This document shows, piece after piece, positions 43,144 through 50,429 of a DNA stretch of 64,000 nt. How positions within the stretch are numbered: the first letter of the stretch is position 1; the number at the start of each line of letters is the position of its first letter. The stretch is taken from positions 806,001-870,000 of the forward strand of contig CAVSDL010000001.1 of assembly GCA_963726775.1 (NCBI GenBank), written 5' to 3'. The translations under genes were made by a program, and so were the position numbers. This stretch comes from CAIWHR01 sp963726775 (GTDB lineage Bacteria; Pseudomonadota; Gammaproteobacteria; Burkholderiales; Casimicrobiaceae). The notes below the pieces were generated by a model. The model saw nothing but the letters and a program-made list of their open reading frames with translations, was not told where the DNA came from and searched no databases.

Positions 43144-43987
43144 GTGAGCGCGCCGATTCCCGACGACGTGCTGGCGCGACTCGTCGCCGTGCTGGATCGC
43201 CACGAGCGGCTCGCGATTGCGGTGAGCGGCGGCGTCGATTCGATGACGCTCGCGCACGTGGCGTGGCGACATTCGCGGGTGCGGACGACGATGTACCACG
43301 CCACCGGGCCGGCGGTGCCGGCGGCGGCGCGCACGCGCGTCGAGACGCATGCCAAGAGGCATGGGTGGCCGCTGGTCCTGCTCGATGCCGGAGAGCAGGA
43401 CGATGCCCGCTACCGCGCCAATCCGGTCGATCGCTGCTATTACTGCAAGTCCAATCTGTACGCGCGGATCCGCGACATGACCACCGATGCCATCGCCTCG
43501 GGCACGAATCGCGACGATCTTTCCGACTTCCGGCCGGGCCTGCGCGCGGCGGCGGAGCAGGCCGTCGTGCATCCGTATGTCGAGGCGGCCATCGCCAAGG
43601 CGGACGTGTATGCGCTCGCGCAGCGGCTCCACCTTGACGATCTCGAGCGCCTGCCCGCGCAGCCGTGTCTCGCGAGCCGCGTCGAGACCGGCATCGCGAT
43701 CGCCGCGGCGGATCTGGCCTTCATCGATCGCGTCGAGGCCGAACTCTCGGCGCAGCTCGGGCCGGCGACCGTGGTTCGCTGCCGCGTCACGCACGCCGGC
43801 GTGGCGATCGAGCTCGCGGGTTCTGCCGGACGGAACCGCATCGGGGATTGCGCGGGACGTGGGCGAACGCGCGTGTCGCGCGGACGGACGGGTGTTCGCG
43901 GGAATTCGACCCTACGTGCGCGGCGCGGCATTTCTGCACGCTGCCGCGCGCGCCGGCGGCCCCTCGGGGAGACCGGACGGCCCATGA
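43144..43987 (+). CDS. larE: ATP-dependent sulfur transferase LarE, frameshifted near the 3' end
   Basis: LarE adenylates the cofactor precursor and then donates sulfur to its carboxylates. The PP-loop SGGVDS is at residues 28-33. Three cysteines are in place: Cys98 and Cys101 in RCYYCKSNLY and Cys175 in PAQPCLASRV, the pattern of LarE types proposed to use a [4Fe-4S] cluster. From the GTG start the frame is normal to VTHAGVAIEL (about residue 224). It then continues in the next frame as VLPDGTASGIARDVGERA and GRVFAGIRPYVRGAAFLH. An extra G in the GGG at 43818-43820 explains it. The corrected gene is 280 residues and its TGA overlaps the larB ATG. Confidence 0.85.
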
Positions 43988-44643
43988 CCGATTTCCGCAT
44001 GGACTGGGAGCGCACGGCGCGTACCGGCGCGAGCGAGGCCGTCCTGTGCGAGCCGAAATCCGCGGCGCAGATCGAAGGGATCCTGGCGCACGCGGCAACG
44101 CTGGGCAAGCGGCTGCTGCTGACGCGACTCGAGGAGCGCAAGTTCGGCCAGCTCGCCGCGTCGGTGCGCGACACCCTCGACTACGACGCGATTTCGCGCA
44201 CCGCGATCCGGGGCGTGGTTCCGGCGCCGCGCGGCACGGGCCGGATTGCCATTGTTTCCGGCGGCACGTCGGACGTGCCGGTGGCGCGCGAAGCCGTGCG
44301 CACGCTGGCCTTCGAGGGCGAAGCGGCGACCGAATTCGTCGATGTCGGCGTCGCGGGGCTCTGGCGGCTCATGGAGCGGCTCGACGAGATTCGCGGGCAT
44401 CGGGTCGTGATCGCCATTGCCGGCATGGAGGGTGCGCTGTTCAGCGTTCTTGCGGGGCTCGTGCCCTGCCCCGTGCTCGCGGTGCCGTCGTCGGTCGGCT
44501 ATGGCGTGGGCGCCGGCGGTCGGACGGCACTGCGCGCCGCACTTGCGAGCTGCGCTCCCGGGCTCGCCGTGGTCAACATCGACAACGGGTTCGGCGCCGC
44601 GCACGCCGCGCTGCGGATGCTCGGCGCCTCCCTCGAAACGTAG
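43984..44643 (+). CDS. larB: LarB, nickel pincer cofactor biosynthesis (NaAD carboxylase/hydrolase)
   Basis: This 219-residue protein has the PurE-like fold of LarB, which carboxylates and hydrolyses nicotinic acid adenine dinucleotide to start cofactor synthesis. The N-terminal segment SEAVLCEPKSAAQIEGIL contains the cysteine proposed to attack the pyridinium ring. The PurE-like core is visible as IVSGGTSDVPVAREAVRTL, VDVGVAGLWRLM, IAIAGMEGALFSVLAGL and PSSVGYGVGAGGRTAL. The ATG overlaps the corrected larE stop (ATGA). As sequenced, the frameshift makes larE and larB read as one continuous frame, which I regard as an artefact and not a real fusion. Confidence 0.92.
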   Translation: MTDFRMDWERTARTGASEAVLCEPKSAAQIEGILAHAATLGKRLLLTRLEERKFGQLAASVRDTLDYDAISRTAIRGVVPAPRGTGRIAIVSGGTSDVPVAREAVRTLAFEGEAATEFVDVGVAGLWRLMERLDEIRGHRVVIAIAGMEGALFSVLAGLVPCPVLAVPSSVGYGVGAGGRTALRAALASCAPGLAVVNIDNGFGAAHAALRMLGASLET

Positions 44644-44710
44644 GCTGCCGAAATTTCCGCTGCACCGGGCTTCGATCCGCCCGGACGGCGTGCTGTATAT
44701 CCCTGACCCG

Positions 44711-44746
44711 CCGGGATCGCCACGGCAACAGACTCGGCGATCCCGG
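44711..44746. terminator. Strong hairpin downstream of the lar operon
   Basis: An 11-bp perfect stem (CCGGGATCGCC with GGCGATCCCGG) encloses a 14-base loop, about 70 bases after the larB stop. It is well placed to end the lar transcript, though no T-run follows it. A regulatory dyad is the alternative. Confidence 0.5.
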
Positions 44747-44808
44747 GACCTTCCGACCATCAATCCCACAACACCCGGGTGCATGCGGTCGAAATTCCCG
44801 TTCTTCTT

Positions 44809-44836
44809 TTGAATCCTCCGTTTGCAGCATTACACT
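44809..44836 (+). promoter_or_regulatory. Candidate sigma-70 promoter of the plus-strand ABC operon
   Basis: TTGAAT and TACACT are separated by 16 bases, about 70 bases before the ATPase gene start and just after the hairpin that closes the lar operon. Each hexamer matches consensus at four of six positions. Confidence 0.45.
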
Positions 44837-44906
44837 AGCTCATCGTGGGCAAGGCCATGCATTTCGGCCAATCACGCCATTCATTGGCGGTCGGGGAAAG
44901 TCAGGG

Positions 44907-45995
44907 ATGGCGCACGTCGTACTTGAAGACCTCCACAAGAGCTTTGCCGGCAAGCACGCCGTCCGCGGCCTTCACCTCGACATCGAACAAGGCGAGTTCG
45001 TCTCGCTGCTCGGCCCGTCGGGCTGCGGCAAGACCACGACGCTGCGCATCATCGCCGGCTTCGAGACGCCGGATTCCGGCGCCGTGCGCATCGGCGCCGA
45101 GAACCTCCTCGACATCGCGCCGCACCGGCGCGGCATGGGCGTCGTCTTCCAGAATTACGCGCTGTTTCCCCACCTGACGGCCTGGAACAATATCGCCTTC
45201 GGGATGCGGATCGCCGGGCGCCCGGCGGCCGACGTTCGCCGCCGCGTGCCGGAGCTGCTCGATCTGGTCGGGCTCCATGATGCCGGACACAAGTACCCGC
45301 GCGAATTGAGCGGCGGCCAGCAGCAGCGGATCGCGCTGGCGCGTGCGCTTGCCATCGAGCCGCGCATGCTGCTGCTCGACGAGCCGTTGAGCGCCCTCGA
45401 CGCCGTCGTGCGGGTGACGCTGCGCGACGAGATCCGGCGGATCCAGACCACGCTCGGCGTGACGACCCTCTACGTCACGCACGATCAGGAGGAGGCGCTC
45501 GCCATCTCCGATCGCATCGTGGTGATGCGCGAGGGCCGCATCGAGCAGATCGGCACCGCCGAGCAGATCTATGCCGAGCCTGCGTCGCGCTTCGTCGCCG
45601 GATTCATCGGCAAGATGAACCAGTTGCCCGGCCGCGTCGATGAACCTCGCCTCGGTCGCGTCCGCTGCGACGCGCACAGCCTGCTCGTGCCTCCGGAAGC
45701 GCTGGCCGGCCTGCAATCCGGCGCATGGGTGACGGTGCTGGTCCGCCCCGAGGCGATCGGCGTGGGGCCCACCAATGCACCCCTGCAGGACGGCGGCAAC
45801 CACCTGCCGGCGCGCATCGACGCGATCACCTTCCTCGGTTCCTCGCGACGGCTAGTCCTCGATGCGAATGGCCAGCGGCTCGTGGCGGACATCTCCACGG
45901 CCAGCGGGCCCTATCGACGGGGTGATTCGGTGTCGCTCGCGTTCCCGGCCGACGCCTGCCGCATTCTCGCCGACGGCGAGCCGGCGTCAACATGA
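44907..45995 (+). CDS. ABC transporter ATP-binding protein (PotA/FbpC type)
   Basis: This 362-residue protein is the ATPase of an importer of the polyamine/iron/sulfate group. The Walker A motif is GPSGCGKTTTL (about residues 38-48), the Q-loop is VFQNYALFPHLT, the signature is LSGGQQQRIALARAL, the Walker B is MLLLDEPLSALD and the switch His is in YVTHDQEEAL. A C-terminal TOBE-like beta domain (about 235-362) is present, as usual in this group. The ATG is preceded by AGTCAGGG. The first permease gene starts inside its stop codon. Confidence 0.92.
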   Translation: MAHVVLEDLHKSFAGKHAVRGLHLDIEQGEFVSLLGPSGCGKTTTLRIIAGFETPDSGAVRIGAENLLDIAPHRRGMGVVFQNYALFPHLTAWNNIAFGMRIAGRPAADVRRRVPELLDLVGLHDAGHKYPRELSGGQQQRIALARALAIEPRMLLLDEPLSALDAVVRVTLRDEIRRIQTTLGVTTLYVTHDQEEALAISDRIVVMREGRIEQIGTAEQIYAEPASRFVAGFIGKMNQLPGRVDEPRLGRVRCDAHSLLVPPEALAGLQSGAWVTVLVRPEAIGVGPTNAPLQDGGNHLPARIDAITFLGSSRRLVLDANGQRLVADISTASGPYRRGDSVSLAFPADACRILADGEPAST

Positions 45996-46879
45996 TCCGC
46001 GGGGGTCGGATGGAAAGCGCGAACGATCCGCCACGGCGCACGCCAGGACGAGGACGCGCCGCGTGGCTCGGTCTCGTCCCGATCCTGTTGTTCGCACTGG
46101 CTTTCGAGCTGCTGCCCATCCTCATGCTGGTGCCCTCGAGCCTGGCGACCGATGGCGGCGTCGGCCTCGGCAATTTCGGGCGGGCGCTCACGCCGACGAT
46201 GCTTTCCGCCTTCGCCAACAGCATCCGCCTTTCCCTGGTGACGGCTGCCGCCGGCGTCGGGCTCGGCACGATCGTCGCCTACGCGATCGTCACTACACGC
46301 AGCGTCATGATCCAGCACGCGCTCACCGCGCTGGCCGACGTCACGGCCAACTTCGGCGGCGCGCCACTCGCGTTCGCCTTCATCATCACGCTGGGCTCGA
46401 CCGGCGTGGTTACGCTGCTGCTGCAGGCGATCGGCATCGATCTCTATCCCGGCTTCCGCATCTATTCGGTGACCGGCCTGGCCATCGCCTATGTGTATTT
46501 CCAGCTCCCCCTTCTCATCCTCCTGGTCATCCCGGCGCTGCTCGGACTCCAGCGCGAATGGCGCGAAGCCGCGACCAGCCTCGGGGCCACCGCCACCCAA
46601 TACTGGCTCCGCGTCGCGCTGCCGATCCTCGCGCCGTCGCTGCTCGGCAGCTTTCTCCTGCTCTTCGCCAATGCCTTCGGTGCCTACGCGACGGCGTGGA
46701 CGCTGACCGGTCCGGACATCAATCTGGTCACCGTCCAGATCGCGGCATTGGTGCGCGGCGAAGTGCAGCTCGATCCGGCGCTGGCCGACGCCCTGGCACT
46801 GCTGTCGGTCGCCATCATGGCGATCTGCGTTGCCGGCTACCATTTCCTCACGGGCCGGGTGCGGAGGCTCGCCCCATGA
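45992..46879 (+). CDS. ABC transporter permease (PotB-like)
   Basis: This 295-residue inner-membrane protein has six to seven hydrophobic helices and the EAA loop that contacts the ATPase, REAATSLGATATQYWLRVAL (about residues 191-210). The first helix is LGLVPILLFALAFELLPILM. It forms the channel with the second permease. It overlaps the ATPase gene and the next permease gene by 4 bases each (ATGA), so the three proteins are tightly co-translated. Confidence 0.9.
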   Translation: MIRGGRMESANDPPRRTPGRGRAAWLGLVPILLFALAFELLPILMLVPSSLATDGGVGLGNFGRALTPTMLSAFANSIRLSLVTAAAGVGLGTIVAYAIVTTRSVMIQHALTALADVTANFGGAPLAFAFIITLGSTGVVTLLLQAIGIDLYPGFRIYSVTGLAIAYVYFQLPLLILLVIPALLGLQREWREAATSLGATATQYWLRVALPILAPSLLGSFLLLFANAFGAYATAWTLTGPDINLVTVQIAALVRGEVQLDPALADALALLSVAIMAICVAGYHFLTGRVRRLAP

Positions 46880-47685
46880 AACGGGGGACCGCCTGGCGCG
46901 CGACGGTGATCGTCCTGTTCCTCGTGTTCATGATCGTGCCGGTCATCGCCACGGCCCTGTTCTCGGTGTCCACGCGATGGGACCGCACGATCTGGCCGGA
47001 GGGTCTCACGCTCGCCTGGTGGGCGAAGGTGGTCGGCCGATCGGCGTTTCAGGACACGCTGGGGAACTCGCTCGCCGTCGCGCTGGCAACCGTTGCCGTT
47101 TCTCTGGTCCTGGTCACGCCGACCGCCTACTGGGTGCAATTGCGAGTGCCGCGCGCCAGACCGTGGATCGAGCTCCTGGCCATCATCCCGTTCGGGCTTC
47201 CCGGCGTCGTGCTTGCGCTTGGCCTTATCCGGCTCTATTCGAGCGTGCCGCTGCCGTTGATCAACACGGCCAACATCCTGGTGGCGGCCTATGCCGTGCT
47301 CACGCTGCCCTTCATGTACCGCTCGGTGATGAACGCGCTGGAGGCCATCGACGTGCGGACGCTGAGCGAGGCGGCGCAGAGCCTCGGCGCCGGCAGCTGG
47401 CGGACCTTGCTGTCGGTGATCGTTCCCAACATCCTCCCGGGCGTCGTCAACGGCAGCCTCCTGGTGTTCTCCACCGTGTTCGCCGAGTTCACTCTGGCCA
47501 ACCTGCTGATTGGCACCCGCTTCAAGACATTTCCGATCTACCTGGTGGAATTCACGCGCTTCGACGCCCGCCAGGCGAGCGCGCTGGCCGTGATCAGCTT
47601 CCTTTTCGCCTGGGTGGTATCGATCGCGGTTCTGCTGATCGCCGGGCGCGGCGGCCGCCCCCGCGAAGCCATGGGCGGCCGTTAG
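46876..47685 (+). CDS. ABC transporter permease (PotC-like)
   Basis: This 269-residue protein is the second channel subunit. The N-terminal helix is ATVIVLFLVFMIVPVIATAL. The EAA motif is SEAAQSLGAGSWRTLLSVIV (about residues 165-184) followed by PNILPGVVNGSLLVF. Six helices can be drawn. Its start overlaps the upstream permease stop. The solute-binding protein gene follows after 116 bases with its own ribosome-binding site. Confidence 0.9.
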   Translation: MKRGTAWRATVIVLFLVFMIVPVIATALFSVSTRWDRTIWPEGLTLAWWAKVVGRSAFQDTLGNSLAVALATVAVSLVLVTPTAYWVQLRVPRARPWIELLAIIPFGLPGVVLALGLIRLYSSVPLPLINTANILVAAYAVLTLPFMYRSVMNALEAIDVRTLSEAAQSLGAGSWRTLLSVIVPNILPGVVNGSLLVFSTVFAEFTLANLLIGTRFKTFPIYLVEFTRFDARQASALAVISFLFAWVVSIAVLLIAGRGGRPREAMGGR

Positions 47686-47801
47686 GCGGGCCGGCCTGCG
47701 GCGGGCCGCGGCGCGCGCGCTCTCATTGGACACACGCAGTGCCGCTCGGTAAGCTACGGCGGTCGTTGAGCAGCTCAATTGGAAACAATGGGGAGGGAAT
47801 A

Positions 47802-48866
47802 GTGAAAACCATCAAATTTCGGTACGCCTTCGCGGGCCTGGCTACGGTCGCTACCTTGGCCTGCACGGCCATCTCCGGCGCACAGGCGCAAAGCGTCAGC
47901 CCGTTCATCGCCGGCGCCAAGCAGGAGGGCAAGCTCGTCAGCTACGGCATGTCGGACGACTGGGTCAATTTCGAGAACATCTTCAAGGCCATCGAGACCA
48001 AGTACGGCGTGAAGCACACCGACACCGACATGACGTCGGCGGAGGAGATCACCAAGCTTCTTGCCGAGCGCAATGCGCCGGTGATGGACATCGCCGACAT
48101 CGGGTACGACTTCGTCGGGCGCCTGCTCGAGAACAATCTGGCGGCCGCCTACAAGAATGCGTCCTGGAGCGCCATTCCCGATCGATTCAAGGACAAGGAC
48201 GGACGCTGGGCATCGTCCTATTGGGGCGCGATCAGCTTCCTCGTCAACACCGACAAGGTGAAGAATCCGCCGCAGACGTGGAACGATCTGCTGAAGCCGG
48301 AATACAAGGACATGGTGTGCAGCCGCGATCCGCGGGTCTCGACCTACGCGACCGCCTCGGTCCTCGCCGCAGCGTATGCCAACGGCGGAGGCGAGGGCAA
48401 CGTGCAGCCCGGCCTCAACTGGTTCAAGACGCTCCGCGACTCCGGCAATCTGCGCAAGGGCGTCGTGCTCAACGTCGCTTCGGTGCAGAAGGGCGAATGC
48501 CCGATCTCACTCGTCTACGATTTCGACGGCTTCGCGAAGCGCGACGCCACCGGCCTGCCGCTCAAGGTGATCATCCCGACCGACGGCACCGTCGGCATGC
48601 TTTTCGCGCAGTACATCAGCGCCGTGGCGCCGCATCCCAACGCCGCCAAAGTGGCCATCGACTTTTTCTTCTCCGATGAAGGACAGGTCATGCTGGCGCA
48701 GGGATACGCGCATCCCTCGCGCAAAGTGACGTTGCCGGCCGGCGTCGCGGCGAAGATGCTGCCCGAGAGCGCCTACGGGAAAATCCACTTCCCGACCGAT
48801 CTGCCCGCCTTTTCGGCGGCGATCAAGAAGATCGCCGACGGCTGGAACGCCATCGCGGGCCCCTAG
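47802..48866 (+). CDS. Extracellular solute-binding protein, family 1
   Basis: This 354-residue periplasmic protein has a signal peptide (AFAGLATVATLACTAISGAQ, cleaved near residue 30 after AQA). The mature body resembles iron/polyamine/aminoethylphosphonate-type binding proteins, with FIAGAKQEGKLVSYGMSDDW, ISFLVNTDKVKNPPQTWNDL and CSRDPRVSTYATASVLAAAY. The ligand cannot be told from sequence. The GTG start follows GGGAGGG at good spacing. It completes the four-gene importer encoded upstream. Confidence 0.88.
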   Translation: MKTIKFRYAFAGLATVATLACTAISGAQAQSVSPFIAGAKQEGKLVSYGMSDDWVNFENIFKAIETKYGVKHTDTDMTSAEEITKLLAERNAPVMDIADIGYDFVGRLLENNLAAAYKNASWSAIPDRFKDKDGRWASSYWGAISFLVNTDKVKNPPQTWNDLLKPEYKDMVCSRDPRVSTYATASVLAAAYANGGGEGNVQPGLNWFKTLRDSGNLRKGVVLNVASVQKGECPISLVYDFDGFAKRDATGLPLKVIIPTDGTVGMLFAQYISAVAPHPNAAKVAIDFFFSDEGQVMLAQGYAHPSRKVTLPAGVAAKMLPESAYGKIHFPTDLPAFSAAIKKIADGWNAIAGP

Positions 48867-48964
48867 ACATACCCGCTTGCGTACGGCGGCATCCCGGTCG
48901 GCGGGAGCCTCGCGACGATGGAACCGAGGCTTCCTGCCAAGGCGACCGGCAAGCCGAGCGCTGC

Positions 48965-48992
48965 CGTCCCCATGCAATTCGGCATGGGGACG
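48965..48992. terminator. Perfect hairpin between two convergent ABC operons
   Basis: An 11-bp perfect stem (CGTCCCCATGC with GCATGGGGACG) with a 6-base loop lies about 100 bases after each of two converging genes. It could act as a bidirectional transcription end signal. No T-run is seen on either side. Confidence 0.5.
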
Positions 48993-49105
48993 TTGCCGGC
49001 GGCCGTGAACGGAACGATCGGCAAGGCGCAGGCCGCGGAATCGGGCGCCATGCGACCTCGCGCGGAGCATGAACTCGGGGACAGCGTGAAGCGTCCCCCG
49101 TTGCG

Positions 49106-50161
49106 CTAACGCGCGAGCACGATCGCGGCATCCGCTTCGAAGGTCACGCCAACCGCCTCGTCGCGCCCGCGCGCCTCCCGCGCCTCGCCGTCGAATACCA
49201 GCAATTCGCCCCAGGCGGTCGCCACCATGTATTCGATCCGGCTGCCGAGGTACGCACTTCGCTTACAGATTCCCGGCAGCAAACCCTGCCCCGCCGCGAC
49301 GATCCGCAACCGGTGCGGTCGCACCGCCAGGGTCGCGGGACCCGCGACAACGCCGTCCGCGCGCACCGCCACGCCGACACCGCCCGCGGTGAACGTCGCT
49401 CCACTGGCCCCGGTCGCGAGTTCGCCGTCGACGAGATTGGCGTCGCCGATGAAGTCGGCGAGAAAGCGGCTGGCGGGCGCCTCGTAGAGGTCGTGCGGCG
49501 TTCCCCGCTGCGCGATGCGTCCGCCTTCCATGACGATGATGTGATCGGAGACCGCGAGCGCCTCCTCCTGATCGTGCGTGACGTAGATTACCGTCAGCGC
49601 CAGCGACTGCTGCAATTCGCGGATCTCCTGCCGCACCCGCCGGCGCAGCTTCGCGTCGAGGTTGGACAGCGGCTCGTCGAAAAGCAGCACCGCCGGCTCG
49701 AGCACCAGCGAGCGCGCCACGGCGACACGCTGCTGCTGTCCGCCGGACAGTTCCGACGGCAGCCGCGCTTCGAGTCCGGAGAGCCCCAGCATCGAGAGCT
49801 TGGCGTGCGCGAGTTCGCGCGCCTTCGCCTTGTCCATGTGCATCGACAGCGGTCCGTAGCAGACGTTTTCCAGCACCGTCATGTGCGGGAACAGCGCGTA
49901 GGACTGGAACACCATGCTGACGTCACGCTCGTTGGCGGCGCGCAGCGTCACGTCGACGTCGCCGATCAGAACGCGCCCACCCGACACCGCCTCCAGCCCG
50001 GCCACCATCCGCAACGTCGTCGTCTTGCCGCAACCCGACGGGCCGAGCAGCGTGACGAGCTCGCCCGGCGCCACGCGAAACGACACGTCGTCGACGGCCG
50101 TCACGTCGCCGTAGCGCTTGGTCACACCTTCGAAGACGACACCTCCTGCCTCTTTGTCCAT
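49106..50161 (-). CDS. ABC transporter ATP-binding protein (FbpC type)
   Basis: This 351-residue protein is the ATPase of the second importer. The Walker A motif is GPSGCGKTTTLRM (about residues 39-51), the Q-loop is VFQSYALFPHMTVL, the signature is LSGGQQQRVAVARSL, the Walker B is AVLLFDEPLSNLDA and the switch His is in YVTHDQEEALAV. A TOBE-like C-terminal domain is present. The start ATG lies 4 bases from the edge of a miniature inverted-repeat element and has no ribosome-binding site left upstream. Before the insertion it would have followed the permease stop by a single base. Confidence 0.9.
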   Translation of the reverse strand: MDKEAGGVVFEGVTKRYGDVTAVDDVSFRVAPGELVTLLGPSGCGKTTTLRMVAGLEAVSGGRVLIGDVDVTLRAANERDVSMVFQSYALFPHMTVLENVCYGPLSMHMDKAKARELAHAKLSMLGLSGLEARLPSELSGGQQQRVAVARSLVLEPAVLLFDEPLSNLDAKLRRRVRQEIRELQQSLALTVIYVTHDQEEALAVSDHIIVMEGGRIAQRGTPHDLYEAPASRFLADFIGDANLVDGELATGASGATFTAGGVGVAVRADGVVAGPATLAVRPHRLRIVAAGQGLLPGICKRSAYLGSRIEYMVATAWGELLVFDGEAREARGRDEAVGVTFEADAAIVLAR

Positions 50162-50165
50162 TTTA

Positions 50166-50429
50166 GGGCCTGTTCACGCTATGTCCGCAAATGCGAACGG
50201 GTGGCATGGGGCGCCAATCAAGGCGCTTGACGAAGCGCAGACCGGGGGTCTGCGCGAGGAAAGCAACGCGGAGTGGCGCCCCAGGGCGCCCGTTCCCTTC
50301 GGGTTGCTGCCGAAATGGCCGTGCGCTTCGTTGCCAAGCGAGGCCGGAGCCGGCCCGGCTTCGTTTGGCGCCTCGCTTAAGGCCATTTCGGCCGTGCAAC
50401 GCACTTGTGGACATAGTGTGAACAGGCCC
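50166..50429. mobile_element. 264-bp miniature inverted-repeat element with TTA target duplication
   Basis: The two ends are inverted repeats starting GGGCCTGTTCAC(G/A)CTATG and continuing TCC(G/A)CAA(A/G)TGCG, 27 of 30 positions identical. They are flanked by a 3-bp direct repeat TTA at 50163-50165 and 50430-50432. The inside contains no credible gene. It lies exactly between the permease and ATPase genes of the minus-strand importer, and the permease stop TAA is the right-hand target duplication. It is non-autonomous, and I see no related transposase in the window. Confidence 0.85.

Noticed and set aside
43144..44643. A natural LarE-LarB fusion protein
   Set aside because: The continuous frame replaces the conserved LarE C terminus with an arginine-rich stretch. 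The correct C terminus is present in the next frame and ends in the classic ATGA overlap with larB, so the fusion is a frameshift artefact.
48863..49051. Small minus-strand frame between the convergent ABC operons, loosely like an amidase C terminus
   Set aside because: The similarity is limited to a few Gly/Pro-containing positions. It contains the perfect hairpin, and it has no ribosome-binding site or recognisable domain.
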